Assembly (NCBI GenBank): GCA_024811115.1
Contig: JAKOGH010000679.1
Span: 1 to 52,337, forward strand
Direction: 5' to 3'
Length of the DNA: 52,337 nucleotides
DNA from: Terana coerulea
Taxonomy: Eukaryota > Basidiomycota > Agaricomycetes > Polyporales > Phanerochaetaceae
This document shows positions 10,021 through 20,319 of the stretch, piece after piece. The notes under the pieces were generated by a model that was not told the DNA's origin, ran no database searches, and worked only from the letters and a program-made list of their open reading frames with translations. A program made the position numbers and the translations under genes. Numbering within the stretch: position 1 is the first letter of the stretch; every line of letters starts with the position of its first letter.

Positions 10021-11427
10021 ATGGCCAGCATCCGTTCTGCACTCGCGTCCCAAACTCGCAAGATTGGTAGCCACCAGGTGACCGCCATTGGCTACGGAGC
10101 CATGGGTCTATCGTCCTACTACAGCGCTCCTCAGCCAGATGAGGTTCGGCTGAAGGTAAGTATGTTATATACTTCACAATAGGTGCTACTGACATGTCAC
10201 TACAGTTTTTAGATGACCTCTATGCAACTGGTTGCACGAACTGGGATACAGCTAACATCTATGGGGACAGCGAAGAACTCATTGGCAAATGGTATGGTTA
10301 CTCACTATCGATACTCATCAACTTTCCGACGGCTGAGATCATGCACAGGCTCAAGAAGACTGGAAAACGCAGCGACATTTTTCTTGCCACCAAATTTGGC
10401 GGGACTGGTAACCCTGATCGGCCGGTTAGCGGTGAGCCGGAAAATGTGAAAGCATCCATGGAGAAGTCCCTTCAACTACTTGGAGGTAAGTACAGGTTTA
10501 CACTCCTAGGTGCCTCTTCAGATGACAGCGTGCTTCCCAGTTGACTCTGTGGATCTATTCTACCTTCACCGGTAAGTTGATACTCATAAGTGTAACGAGA
10601 TCCGCGAGCTCATACATTTATGTTCATGTAGTCCTGATCCCAATGTCCCGATCGAGACAACCGTCGGCGCAATGGCCGAACTCGTCAAGGCTGGCAAGAC
10701 TCGTTACCTTGGTCTGTCAGAGTGTACCGCATCGACCATCCGCCGTGCACACGCTGTGCACCCGATTTCTGCCCTTCAAGTCGAATACTCTCTGTTCACC
10801 CTGGATGTTGAGAGCCCCCAGCTGGACATCTTGCGCACGGCGCGCGAGCTGGGCATTGTGATCTTTGCGTACTCGCCTCTGGGAAGAGGCTTGTTGACCG
10901 GACAATACGTGCGTATCGCCGCCGCTTTTTACGTGGGTATGGTGCTGACTGGCCTGTGCCTAGAAATCCCCTGACGATTTCGAGGAGAACGACTTCAGGA
11001 GAACCATTCCCAGGTACGTCTCGCTCTGCGGCTCAACTTTTATCGTGTTGATAAACACCCTGGCAGATATTCGAAAGAGAATTTCCCGAAGCTTCTTGCA
11101 GTCGCTGACGCCGTGCGGGAAATTGGGAAGAAATACGACGCTACGCCCGGACAAGTTGCCCTGGCATGGCTGCTCGCTCAAGGCGACGATATTATTCCTA
11201 TCCCGGGTACGACCAAGGCCAAGGTACGCACCCCATACACTAACTTTGGCGTGCCCTAATTGCTTATCGTGTGCCAGTATCTGGACGAGAACCTTGGTGC
11301 CATCAACGTGAAGCTTGCTCCGGAGGACGTTGCGGAGATCCGCCAACTGTGCGAGAATGTTGATTTGGGAGAACGTTATAACACCATGGGCATGGGTTGG
11401 GTTCTTCAGGAGACACCTCCACTCTGA
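10021..11427 (+). CDS. Aldo/keto reductase, AKR13/YakC-like, paralogue 1
   Basis: Eight exons: 10021-10155, 10206-10291, 10349-10485, 10541-10571, 10632-10908, 10964-11013, 11067-11223 and 11278-11427. They give 340 aa, typical for the family. All introns are GT-AG and about 50-60 nt. The catalytic tetrad is visible: Asp59 and Tyr64 in W-D-T-A-N-I-Y-G-D, Lys89 in L-A-T-K-F-G, His129 in F-Y-L-H-R. The cofactor-side signatures L-G-L-S-E-C, E-Y-S-L-F and I-P-I-P-G-T are intact, as is the conserved C-terminal Q-E-T-P-P-L. The family catalyses NADPH-dependent reduction of aldehydes and ketones in the cytosol; substrate unknown. Close paralogues sit at 37226-38620 and 39418-40780 on the other strand. 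The 31-nt exon 4 is shared with paralogue 3 only. Confidence 0.92.
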
Positions 11428-11654
11428 GACGGTACCAAAATTCTGTAAGGTCAGCTTAGTCCCTGGTGATATGATTTCCCAGGCGGATTAGTTACCCTTC
11501 GAATGCCTGTACTATGCTGTAATCATACCTTGTCATATCCTGCTTGCACTCCACTTGCCTATCAACGAGCCCCAAGCACTATGGCTGTATTATGTCGATA
11601 GCTGCGCTCTGGAATTGTCACAGAACGTTCGGCTTGACTCCGGTAAACGGTCAG

Positions 11655-11760
11655 GGATGCACGGGGTCCGACCGCTAATATTTAGCGCTTGACACTTGAA
11701 CTGCACTTTCGGGATTCCCACGCTTCTGCCAACACACCGCTCGAAACGTCTACGAATTCC
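11655..11760 (+). repeat. 'cacggggtcc' dispersed repeat, copy A
   Basis: It begins ggatgcacggggtccgacc, then has an a/t-rich block with agcgcttg, a second cggga/cggggtcc-type box about 55 bp later, and ends ctgccaacacaccgctcgaa. Related copies lie at 14328, 17346 and 22027. The copies share the order of blocks but differ in many positions. It lies between the AKR gene and an F-box pseudogene. Confidence 0.55.
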
Positions 11761-11889
11761 TTACAACCCGTTCATCTGCAGAGTTAGTGGGGTCTTAAAT
11801 CTAGAAGAGTTTGAATGTTTGACCGGTATGGCCACTCCATGTCTCTAATAACGAATATTTACAATCCTTGTTGGTTTCGCAGACTTCCC

Positions 11890-13619
11890 TCGCCCAAATG
11901 CAAGCGATGGACGTATCACTTCTTGGACGGTCAGGGGTCCAGCGACTCTCGCAGCCGTGGACGCTGCCATCGAACGGTATATTTCCGAAGTCCGTACCAT
12001 TTATAGTGTAAGGAACTCGTGCTCCCCATTGCGCGTATCCCGGCCGAGATACTTGGCGAGATCCTCGTGTGGGTCATCCGCGACCATTACCGAGAATGTC
12101 TGTACTCCCTCAGGCACCCAAAAATTGCTGTAGAGGACCAGCCTGCTGCGAAAACTGAGCCCCCTTATCGGTGGCTTCCGGTGACGCGCGTCTGCAGATA
12201 TTGGAGAGAAACAGCGCTGAGTTTCCCGGCGCTGTGGACGGACATATTCCCTACTCAAAGCCTCGCCTGCAAAGAAGCCTTCTTCCGCTGCTCTCGAAAT
12301 GCCCCACTCACTCTGCATCTCATCACCCTCTCGCAAAAGGAACAGGCCACGGAGCTCATATACGGCGATGACGCGCATCGTTTCGGCAAGCTTCACATAG
12401 GCCCCGCAGGGATGCTCGGGAACTACGGGTTTGAAGAACGGAATGTGGACCATCCCCTGCCGAGTTTGACACGTCTTTACCTGGAAGGCCCTTCATACGA
12501 TTTTTGCCAGATCACTGTTGCGTCCTGCGCTGACACACCTTTCCCTCCGGTCCATTAGCCCAGGCCGTTCACTGGGTTTACGGGGCTGGCTGGATATCCT
12601 CAACCAATTGCCGCGTCTGGTTGCATTAGAGCTAGACAACGTGCTTGCCACGCGACGCGACGTCCCGCAGTCTGTTGCATATCGGCAAGTCGACCTGCCT
12701 TATCTTCAGTCCCTCCGACTGTCCGAGGAAGGGCCTCCTGCGCTCTGCGGAAAACTTCTGTAACATCTGCAGCTCCCTTCCAACACCTCCATTCACTTGG
12801 ACTACTGGCTCACCGCGCTGAGTTCATCCCACCCCACTCCAGATGAGCTGAACTTCGACTCTATGTTTCGCACAATTGCCTCAAAGATTCCTGTGGATAC
12901 GTCAAATTCTACCTCCCGACTTCCGGTGACTTGTCGCACGTTTATGACCTTCCCTAAATACAACATCAAACTGTAGCCGCATCATCTGGGCGCTGACAAT
13001 CTCAAGAGCCTGGAAGCGGGGACAGTCGTCCCGGCTGAGTTGACCACCGGCGAAATCACTATAAGCGTGTGCTGCCTGTATGCGCTGCACACGTTTGTTG
13101 AGGCGCTGATGACTTCTTTTCTTTCTACGACCCATTTGGGCAGCGTTCGGAAATTGTCGTTTGATTCCCTCGAGGATTTCAACATCTGGCCGCTATGCGT
13201 GCGGCTGCACAAGGTCAAAGAGCTCATCCTCCGCAATACCCCGCTTTCTCCCCTCATTCGGGCGCTTGGTGTTCCGCCGTCAAGAGGCATCGAAGCTCCC
13301 TACGTGAAAGAGGATCTCTTTCCCGAGCTTGAGCACCTCACGCTCACAGAAGTGCGGTGGCACGGGCATCATGAAGATATTGTTCCTCCGGCTCGAGGCC
13401 CCCTCAACACACTACTGCAGACCGCGCTGCTCGAGAGAAAGGCCCGGAGCTTTCCTCTCCGCAAGCTTTCTATTCGTCGCGGTCGCAACATTCAGGAGAA
13501 TGAGTGGGACATCCTTGAAAGCTCTGGTGCTGTGGAAACATTTGAATGGGACCACGTAAATGAGGACGACCGTGGGCTGTGCTCGTCCTGCGCAGAGCGC
13601 AGCGATCTAGGCGACTAGT
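11890..13619 (+). pseudogene. F-box/leucine-rich-repeat-like gene, pseudogene copy 1
   Basis: The body begins after a ttcgcag acceptor at about 11882. It carries a basidiomycete F-box (I-P-A-E-I-L-G-E-I-L-V-W-V) followed by Y-R-W-L-P-V-T-R-V-C-R-Y-W and A-L-W-T-D-I, then leucine-rich-like segments (L-P-S-L-T-R-L-Y-L, L-T-H-L-S-L-R-S). F-box proteins recruit substrates to SCF ubiquitin ligases. Comparison with the copy at 32790 shows one-base losses near 11935 and 12019, an extra base near 12505, and stop codons at about 12761 and 12975. The frame recovers each time and the C-terminal part (13040-13618) is open for 192 codons. Unless several sequence errors coincide, this is a pseudogene. The gene probably once had an upstream first exon. 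Confidence 0.75.
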
Positions 13620-13799
13620 AATTCATAGGTGAGTGCTCTCGTCTTCGTATACTGTTCTATTGTTGTATAAGCTCAACATGTGCGCACAGACTTTTATTTT
13701 GGTTTCTGGCCGCCGGCATACCCTGTTAATGTCTTTTTATTACCCTCATGTCTGGCTGACTGAAATCTATGCTCTGGCCTTCGAAGCTTGAATAACAGA

Positions 13800-14144
13800 A
13801 GTATTGCCTAGCCAGACTTTATTCGAGCAACCTCTCAGTACCCCGGCGCTTTCTACAGACATGCAATGCCCACTCGGGGCAGCTGCAAGTCCGACTTTCC
13901 CTAAACTCAAGCACCTCATGTTCACCGACAATGTGTGTGGTATACACGTCACGACAACGCTATCGCCGCCTCTGACGGTAATGGCTCCCTGAGCGCGCAA
14001 CTGCACGCCTTACTGATCAACAGAAAATTACAGAACCTTGTACCCTTTCGCAAGCCGTACGCTCGCGGCTGCGACACTCACAAGGGCGATTGGCAAAACT
14101 TCGAAGCCTTTTCTGCTATGGAAGCGTTTGAATGGGGTCCCTGA
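13800..14144 (+). pseudogene. F-box gene C-terminal fragment
   Basis: Two short frames match the end of the neighbouring F-box family. F-P-K-L-K-H-L-M-F corresponds to F-P-E-L-E-H-L-T-L of copy 1. L-L-I-N-R-K-L-Q-N-L plus M-E-A-F-E-W corresponds to L-L-E-R-K-A-R-S-F plus V-E-T-F-E-W. A frameshift near 14000 and loss of everything upstream make it a relic. Confidence 0.6.
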
Positions 14145-14327
14145 AATGGTTGCGTTTGCATGCACTCGACGTGATCATAGGAAGGGAGCGATGTTTTTGA
14201 CTAGGATGGATGTAATTGTAAGCTTGGACGAGGTTAAACCTTTCATGTGCTTCGCAAACTTTGTGAGATGAGGAACAACTCTTCACTCGTGGACTATAAC
14301 TGTAAGCAGTACTAGTCCAACGGTCAT

Positions 14328-14430
14328 GGATGTACGGGGTCCGAGCCATAGATTTTAGGCGCCGCCATCAAGCACAATACATTCGGGGTCCCGCCTGGTC
14401 TGCCAGCACATCGCTCGAACGTTTGCAGAA
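14328..14430 (+). repeat. 'cacggggtcc' dispersed repeat, copy B
   Basis: It shows ggatgtacggggtccgagcc, then ttaggcgcc, a second cggggtcc box and ctgccagcacatcgctcgaac, matching the block order of copy A. Confidence 0.55.
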
Positions 14431-14627
14431 TACCTTTCGTCCACGAGGGAAAATAGAGGAGGTTTTGTTGTGGAGTTGCATTCTGGTATGCCCGCCTCTT
14501 CGTAACTAATAGATGATCCACGATTATCATTCGTCTCGCAGACCATAAGTGGAGAGCATTGAACAGCTATGAACTCTAAAACCGTGTATGAGGTCACGCT
14601 CACACGCAAAGCCAGACGCTTGTCCAG

Positions 14628-14634
14628 TATATAG
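14628..14634 (+). promoter_or_regulatory. TATA-like box of the gene at 14671
   Basis: The sequence tatatag lies 43 bp before the ATG. It is close but in the range used by the related genes at 8057 and 16328. Confidence 0.4.
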
Positions 14635-14670
14635 TCCGACTGTGCTACCCGAAGTAATCCTGTAGCTGCA

Positions 14671-15577
14671 ATGTTTGCCTATCTCCTCGCTGCGCTTTAC
14701 TACCTCTCCTCCTTGCATGCTGTCGCCGCAGACACAGCGGTCAGCGTCGACCTGGACACTGGCGTTTCTTATGGGCTCCCGAAACTTGGAAGACAGGGAC
14801 CTCTCGTGCGGCGGCGCTGTAGATCACTACACGGAGACCCCGAACGCATGGATGGAGTTCTCGTTCACCGGTGAGCGCATACCTTCTTCTCAAATCCTGT
14901 CCCCCGCTGAATCATGATGATGTTGCCAGGCAATCGAGTGCAAGTCGCTGGTCTCTTCAACAATGCGAGCAACCACATCCTCCAGGTCGCGCTGGACAGC
15001 CACTCCTCCTTCCTCCTCGGCGGAGCCGCCGACGTCGTGTGCACAGATATCTACGACTCGCAGGTCATCGCGGCGCAGGACGCACTCCACACCCTGCGGC
15101 TCACTGTGCTCGACATAGACACGAGCAGCACCGACGAAAGCGTCGCTGCGGGCCTGTCGGAGCTGCGCATCACGAACATCACGTGAGTACGCTGCGAATT
15201 TCTTTGTGCTTGCAGTGTTGAACACGGCATTGGATAGGTATTACAAGTCAAGCCTTAACGAAAATAGTCCGCGTCTGACCCGAACAGCCAGGGTGTGGCG
15301 ATCAGTGCCACCTAAAGAGTTTTTCGGAGGGGCCGCCGTCGGTCTTCTTCTCGCGCGTCTGATCTTCTTCCTGTTGAGACGATCCTTATCTCCACGCCAA
15401 CGACAAGGTAAGCCATGCGCTTCTTCCTAAAATTCAAAATCTCTCTGACGCTTGGGCGTAGTTTGGCTTGGTGAGCCTGCGGACACGGAGCACTCGCCGC
15501 GCACCGCGAGTACTCCCGACCTGGAAGAGTGCGACGCTAAGCTCGAGACACACTCAGACGGAAGGCTACGGGTATGA
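14671..15577 (+). pseudogene. Membrane-anchored relative of the short secreted proteins, with one frame break
   Basis: Four exons fit: 14671-14870, 14930-15182, 15238-15407 and 15462-15577. After a signal peptide (Y-L-L-A-A-L-Y-Y-L-S-S-L) the extracellular domain has C-G-G-A-V-D-H-Y-T-E and N-x-S/T sites. A single membrane helix follows (F-F-G-G-A-A-V-G-L-L-L-A-R-L-I-F-F-L-L) with an R-R stop-transfer. The tail of about 50 residues is Ser, Thr and acidic. This type I layout is frequent in mushroom genomes; function unknown. Exon 1 is one base out of register: the leader frame and the C-G-G-A-V-D-H frame meet around 14765-14785 with one extra base. Correcting it would give about 245 aa. It is either a young pseudogene or a base error; everything else, including splice phases, is intact. 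Confidence 0.6.
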
Positions 15578-16273
15578 CCTAAAGGTGGCGGGAGTAGACG
15601 TTTGATGACGAAACACAAGTGTGTACAGGCTGCAGAGGGGCAGTTCTCCCTATAAAGTCTTATCTCATGGTACTCACAATGCGGCTCAGCCATTCTGTGA
15701 CCCACATTTTAGTCCACGAAGCAGCAGTCGCACTATTCTCACCGGTCGTACTTATGCATCAAGATTCAAGCGCGGTCTTTGCGGTCTGATCGGTCTTGCT
15801 ATCTGTCTAAGCTTTGCGCTGCACTCTACCGTCTAAGCAGCCGCATCTCTTTAGTACTCCGACGTGGAGAATGCATGTCGTGGTAGGACAGACTGATGAA
15901 CTTACGATGAGCATCGTCGTCATGTTCAATAATACAAGAGATGGCGTCGGAAGTTGCTGCATCTGTTTGAGTGACTATCTTGAAGGTGAGTTACCTCATC
16001 TTCTGCGGGATGGGCAACAGTATTTATATTTATATTTTCCGACACAGCCGCAGGGTTATACGCCGCATAAAGCTTCTGTCCGAGACCTGCCGTCATCCCG
16101 TGTACTACGTGAAGCTGGATACTACAATATGAGCTTCAGCCCGAGACCGGCTGCAACCCTACACCAACCCTACACAAGGCGGTCAGTTGATGCCGTGAAA
16201 TCACGTCGCCTGCAACTCAAGCCTCCAACACTGCCATGAACTCAAGGGCACGATACAGGCGCCCTCTCCGCGG

Positions 16274-16280
16274 TATAAAT
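16274..16280 (+). promoter_or_regulatory. TATA box of the gene at 16328
   Basis: The sequence tataaat lies 54 bp before the ATG, at exactly the same spacing as in the duplicate at 8057. Confidence 0.6.
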
Positions 16281-16327
16281 GGACCACGGCGTAGAACCTG
16301 AGGTGCATCCCACAGTCGAATTCGGCC

Positions 16328-16909
16328 ATGGTTAACCTTCATGCACTTGCAGCGCTCTACTCGTTTTTTAAACTAGCGGTTGCTGTCGCCGACACAACCG
16401 TCTCGCTCGACCTGTCTTCTCCCGCCGTGGTTTATACCCCGGCATCGGCGTGGTCTGCAGAGTCCGACGATACGTGCGGCGCGGTCGACCACTTCACACA
16501 GACAAACGGCGCAACTGTATCGTTTTTTCTACCTCCGGACGGTACGTTTGCAGCGCTCCTTTCGCCCTTATGCAGGGCGTATCAGCCATAACTGACGCTG
16601 TCTTCCGCAGTCAGTGGCATCCTCATTGAAGGCATAGTGCACGCCGGGAACAACACCGCCCAAGGGCTGATAGACGGCGAAGCAGTCCTGTCCTTCAACT
16701 TCTCCCAGCCCGCTGTTAAATGCGCCCAGATCTTCGACATGGTCGGCAGGATTCAAGGCTTGAGCCCCGGGGTGCCCCATGTCTTTTCCCTCGTTAACCT
16801 GGAACCCACCTCCACGGGAGCGGGCAACGACACTGGGCTCCATATAACGGGCATTACGTATGTCTTTTGTTGCCAAGATATGGTGGGGTGCAGACTCACA
16901 GCTGAGTAA
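16328..16909 (+). CDS. Short secreted protein, copy 2
   Basis: Exons 16328-16541 and 16611-16909 are joined by a 69-nt gtacgt...cgcag intron, giving 170 aa. The signal peptide (A-L-Y-S-F-F-K-L-A-V-A-V-A) is followed by T-V-S-L-D-L-S-S, C-G-A-V-D-H-F-T and G-I-V-H-A-G-N-N-T, as in copy 1. It ends 11 residues earlier than copy 1 because copy 1's tyrosine codon (G-C-R-L-T-V-E-Y) is TAA here. Exon lengths and intron positions are otherwise identical. That both duplicates keep an open frame over 170 residues suggests selection after duplication. The lack of the membrane anchor present in the 14671 relative suggests a secreted product or a truncated one. Confidence 0.65.
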
Positions 16910-17345
16910 CATAGATACACCGTGGCGGACGAGGAGACAGTCTAGTAGTTCCGGGACTGGGAGCCCAGGGGCCGGGCTTTGACTCGGATCGTACAAGCAG
17001 AGCATGAGTACTAGTCACTCTATCTTCTGCGCATTGTAATTTGGCCGTGCGACGGCATTGCTCTCCTCATTCTCTGTAACGGTGCCGCCGGTGTGTGCGG
17101 AGTCGCTCATCGGAGTCGAGTCACCCATTCTATTCGAGTTGAACGTTGAACCGCTAGAGGGCTTGGAGGGTGGAATGAGCCGACGTCCATCTGAGCTTCT
17201 GATAGTGCTTTGTGTCCCAGGCAGGCTCTAGACAAGCTAGCTAAAAGCGAACCAACTGACTGTAGATCAGCTTTACGAAGCAAATATTTTGAGCAAATGA
17301 CTTGGAGGCACCGGCATAGTGGAATCTAGTGCCAGTATGCACACG

Positions 17346-17441
17346 GGATACACGGGGTCCGCCTTCGGCCACCGTTAATTAAGCGCTTGCAGCAGCTCGA
17401 AGGCCAGATACTTTCGGGGTCCTACCGACTGATCGGATGTC
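17346..17441 (+). repeat. 'cacggggtcc' dispersed repeat, copy C, cut by a LINE
   Basis: It shows ggatacacggggtccgcc, aagcgcttg and a second cggggtcc box, then is interrupted at 17442 by the LINE target duplication. The other side of the insertion resumes at about 20169. Confidence 0.5.
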
Positions 17442-20168
17442 ATGATCAGACTCTTTTTTATTATTATTTTTATATATTTTTATTACTCCAAATTGTATTT
17501 AAAGTGCAGGGAACATGCCCTATGCTACACATGTGATACCTAGGCACGGGCGCGGCTTTGAAGAAACCAATCCAGTCGGTTTAAGAAAGTGGTAGGCCTT
17601 TCACAGGCTCCCCCAGTCGCAGTAAGAGGATTCCTCCCCTTCCGCTCGTGAGTCGGCCCGAGTTTCCGGACATCCGATCCCCGCAGGAGTCACCCCGGTT
17701 CACAGAGCCATCCCGGCAAGAAAGCGCGCAGCGCAATAAGCGCAAAAGCACGTCGCCACACAAGTGATAATGCAAATGCGCGCCGGCCCGGTGGGAGCTA
17801 AGGTTAGAATTTCGATTGCACAGACACGACATGAGTTTGCACCCAGCCAGAGGCGGTACAGGTGGTCTCGAGCGGTCGCGCTACGGGCCGGGGTCCTCCC
17901 CGTCTCTGCGCTCCTTGGCCTTCCGGTATTTCTTCCGGTTCGCCTTGAGCGCGTTCTTTAGGTAATGGGAGAAGACCTCCCTTCCCATGATGTCTGTGTA
18001 CATGCCGTGTGGCTGTGTGACACGTTCAATATTATCTTTGTGTTTGCGGCGAGATTTCTCGTCCTTGTCTCTCTCCTGTATCCACTTGTCTTCCAAACTC
18101 GTGTTGGAGGAGGTAGAACTTCTTTTGACAACGTGCTGATCCGCCCGTCAATATGATTGTGCGCAGCCACTTGTGTGGCAAGTGGAAGAGGGGTCATCCA
18201 GGTGATCGGATGCCCACTGCTGCGCAGCATGCTGGATGACACTTCCCTCCTTCTCCGAATAGAAGCGGAGGGGGTGTCTGTTGATTCTTGCTCCGGGCTC
18301 CTCTCCCTCTTCGAACGTGACAAATTCATGCCAGCCGAAGGTTTTGATGGTAGCCTTTCCACCGTTCGGGCCGTGGCGTTGACGCCGCCACTCCCAGAAG
18401 CACTGTTTGCGCTCAATTGTCACCTGTCGGATGAATTCATCCTCGCGGTCCCAAGAGTCAATGTTTAGCCACCAGACACCTGTGCGGATGTCTCCGTGCC
18501 GATCGATGGCGTCCTGTATGAGGTCGCCCCACTCAAACGTTCGCGACCAACGGATTGAGGTATAGGAATATGGCGATATCCGCTATGTCTAGGGCGGTTC
18601 TCCTTATTTTGCAAGTGAAGCTGCTTTCCTGCAGCAATTAATTCTAGCCGTTCCTGCTCGGGTGACGACCCGAGGAGGTTTGTGAAGCCTGATCCAGAAC
18701 GGGCACTCATAGAGGATGTGCCGTCGTGTCTTGAACTTTGGGTGATCAGTGTCGCATGGGCAATACAACGGCCCGGGTTTGGGCGTCCATTTGCTCACAC
18801 CATCACTGTCGGTTTCCCATTTGCCGTGCTTCATCCGGAACTCCCGTGAGGGAAGTGGCCTGTGATGAAGCGCGTTAATCTAGAGTAGAACTTCGTTTTG
18901 TTCCGAAGTTCCTTAACACCCAATGGCGCTTGGGCATGTTTGAGAATAGAGCATGCTCGTCTTTCTCGACCAGGAGATTACTCCCTCGGTACTTGATGTT
19001 TTTCATCTTGGCCTTCCAGCTGAGTATAGCATGCTGGGAGAGCCTTTGCTTCGCCACTGATTGTGACGTATATGTGGGCTGATTCATTTCGGCACCCTCT
19101 TTAGCGAGTTTGTCAACCGCATCAGCCTCAGAGTGCAAGTCGGTGACATGTTCCATGTGATAATGGGACGGTTGCCATACGACTGCAAGTCGGCGTGTTG
19201 GGAACCGGCTCTGATCGAGCCATTCCCGTAGCGCTTTGCATGTCGCCAATTGACTCCATTTGACTAGAGTCATTTTTAGCTTTCAGGATGGCGATGCCTG
19301 CCGCCCTGTTGTCCACGAATATGGTAAGAGATTCATACTTGTAACCCCTCTCGCGATACTCGGGGGGTACGTCCAGTACAAGGGGTTCTCTTGCGAGGCC
19401 CACCACATGTCCTTCCATTCAGGACCATGTGTCACTGGGTATCAACTTAAGCCCGAATAATTCGGACCGACAGAGGATTTAGACCTCTCAGGCCGGAGAC
19501 GGGGGACTGCCCCGTTCGCGCCACGGCTCGCTGGGTGTCACACTACTCAGGAGGTTACCCTTCTCTGGATCATCGTGTGTTTCACTTAAACCCTACCCCA
19601 GGGTTTGCCAGTTTCCCGTTCCTTGGCACATGGTTTGCTGATGCCATCAGGCGCAGATTCCCAATGTGTCCTCAGTCTCTGTCTCGCCACAGGTGACCCA
19701 GATCATAGCGTCCAGGAGTCATATATACCCGTGACTAACGTCCCCAATTGGAGAGAGGGGTGGCCTGTCAATTACGTCGGCTTGTTATCACAATCGTACC
19801 CCTTCTTATCGACCCCTATCTTTTCAGACCCTTTCGGGCTTCAAACTGTTCCAGCACTCTGCGGGAGTTCTGCCGGTTAACCCAAGTGCAGCCCGGTGCC
19901 TTAGAGTGAACAGCCCAAATTGGGAAGGTGACACAAGCTTCTGTAGCCTTCTTTCGCACCTCCTTTACTAAGGGAGGGCTTGTATCACGGGACATGGTTT
20001 AACAATGCTGCCACGTGTGGGTTCGAGTTTTCATAATTATTTTTGCACCTCCTTTACTAAGGGAGGACTCGAACACCAGCCTTTAGGGCGGCTATGACCT
20101 CGCCCCAAGGACACAGACCTAACGGCACAAAGACCGCTAGGCTACTGTGCCCCGTTATGATCAGACTC
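17442..20168 (-). mobile_element. LINE-type retrotransposon, internally deleted, with 12-bp target duplication
   Basis: The 12-bp string atgatcagactc occurs at 17442-17453 and 20157-20168, exactly flanking the insertion. On minus the element runs from 20156 to 17454 and ends in an A-rich tail (17454-17490). Coding remnants in order: an RNase H domain (about 19418-18875; I-F-V-D-N-R-A-A, H-S-E-A-D-A-V-D-K-L-A), the terminal zinc motif C-P-C-D...H-I-L-Y-E-C-P (about 18834-18640), and a further C-terminal region (about 18710-18148). Frameshifts split these. Endonuclease and reverse transcriptase domains are absent, and the 5' part (19440-20156) is not recognisably coding. So this is a defective or non-autonomous derivative. 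Confidence 0.8.
20065..20156 (-). other. tRNA-like RNA polymerase III promoter head of the LINE insertion
   Basis: On minus, starting at the insertion edge, a match to the tRNA A box (tagcctagcggt, complement at 20133-20144) is followed by a B box match (ggtgttcgagtcc, complement at 20065-20077). The 55 bp between them fits a tRNA with a long variable arm. No complementary 3' acceptor strand is seen, so it is not a functional tRNA gene. A 21-bp unit (cacctcctttactaagggag and one g) follows and is repeated at about 19958 and 20047. SINEs typically start this way; here the head is inside the same target duplication as LINE 3' sequence. Confidence 0.55.
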
Positions 20169-20319
20169 GTGCACGCCACCGTCTACAACGTCCGACGTCC
20201 AAGGCTCAAATCTCTCTTCAAAATCGTGAACGTATAATAATATAAGTCATTGTCTTGCAGCTCGCGACCAGGTATGTTCTCAAATTTCAAACCGTGGCAA
20301 GTTCAACAAACGTGATCTG

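Larger units (their letters stand above)
15650..17140 (+). repeat. Segmental duplication, copy 2
   Basis: Counterpart of 7140-8830, holding the duplicate secreted-protein gene and the same upstream block. Small frames at 15621-15836 and 15814-16239 are not preserved in copy 1 and are not called. The 3' end of similarity is near the gagtcgag at about 17116. Confidence 0.7.

Noticed and set aside
17605..20150. CRISPR-like or tandem repeat in the repeated cacctcctttactaaggg units
   Set aside because: Only two copies at unequal surroundings, within a retroelement in a eukaryotic genome.
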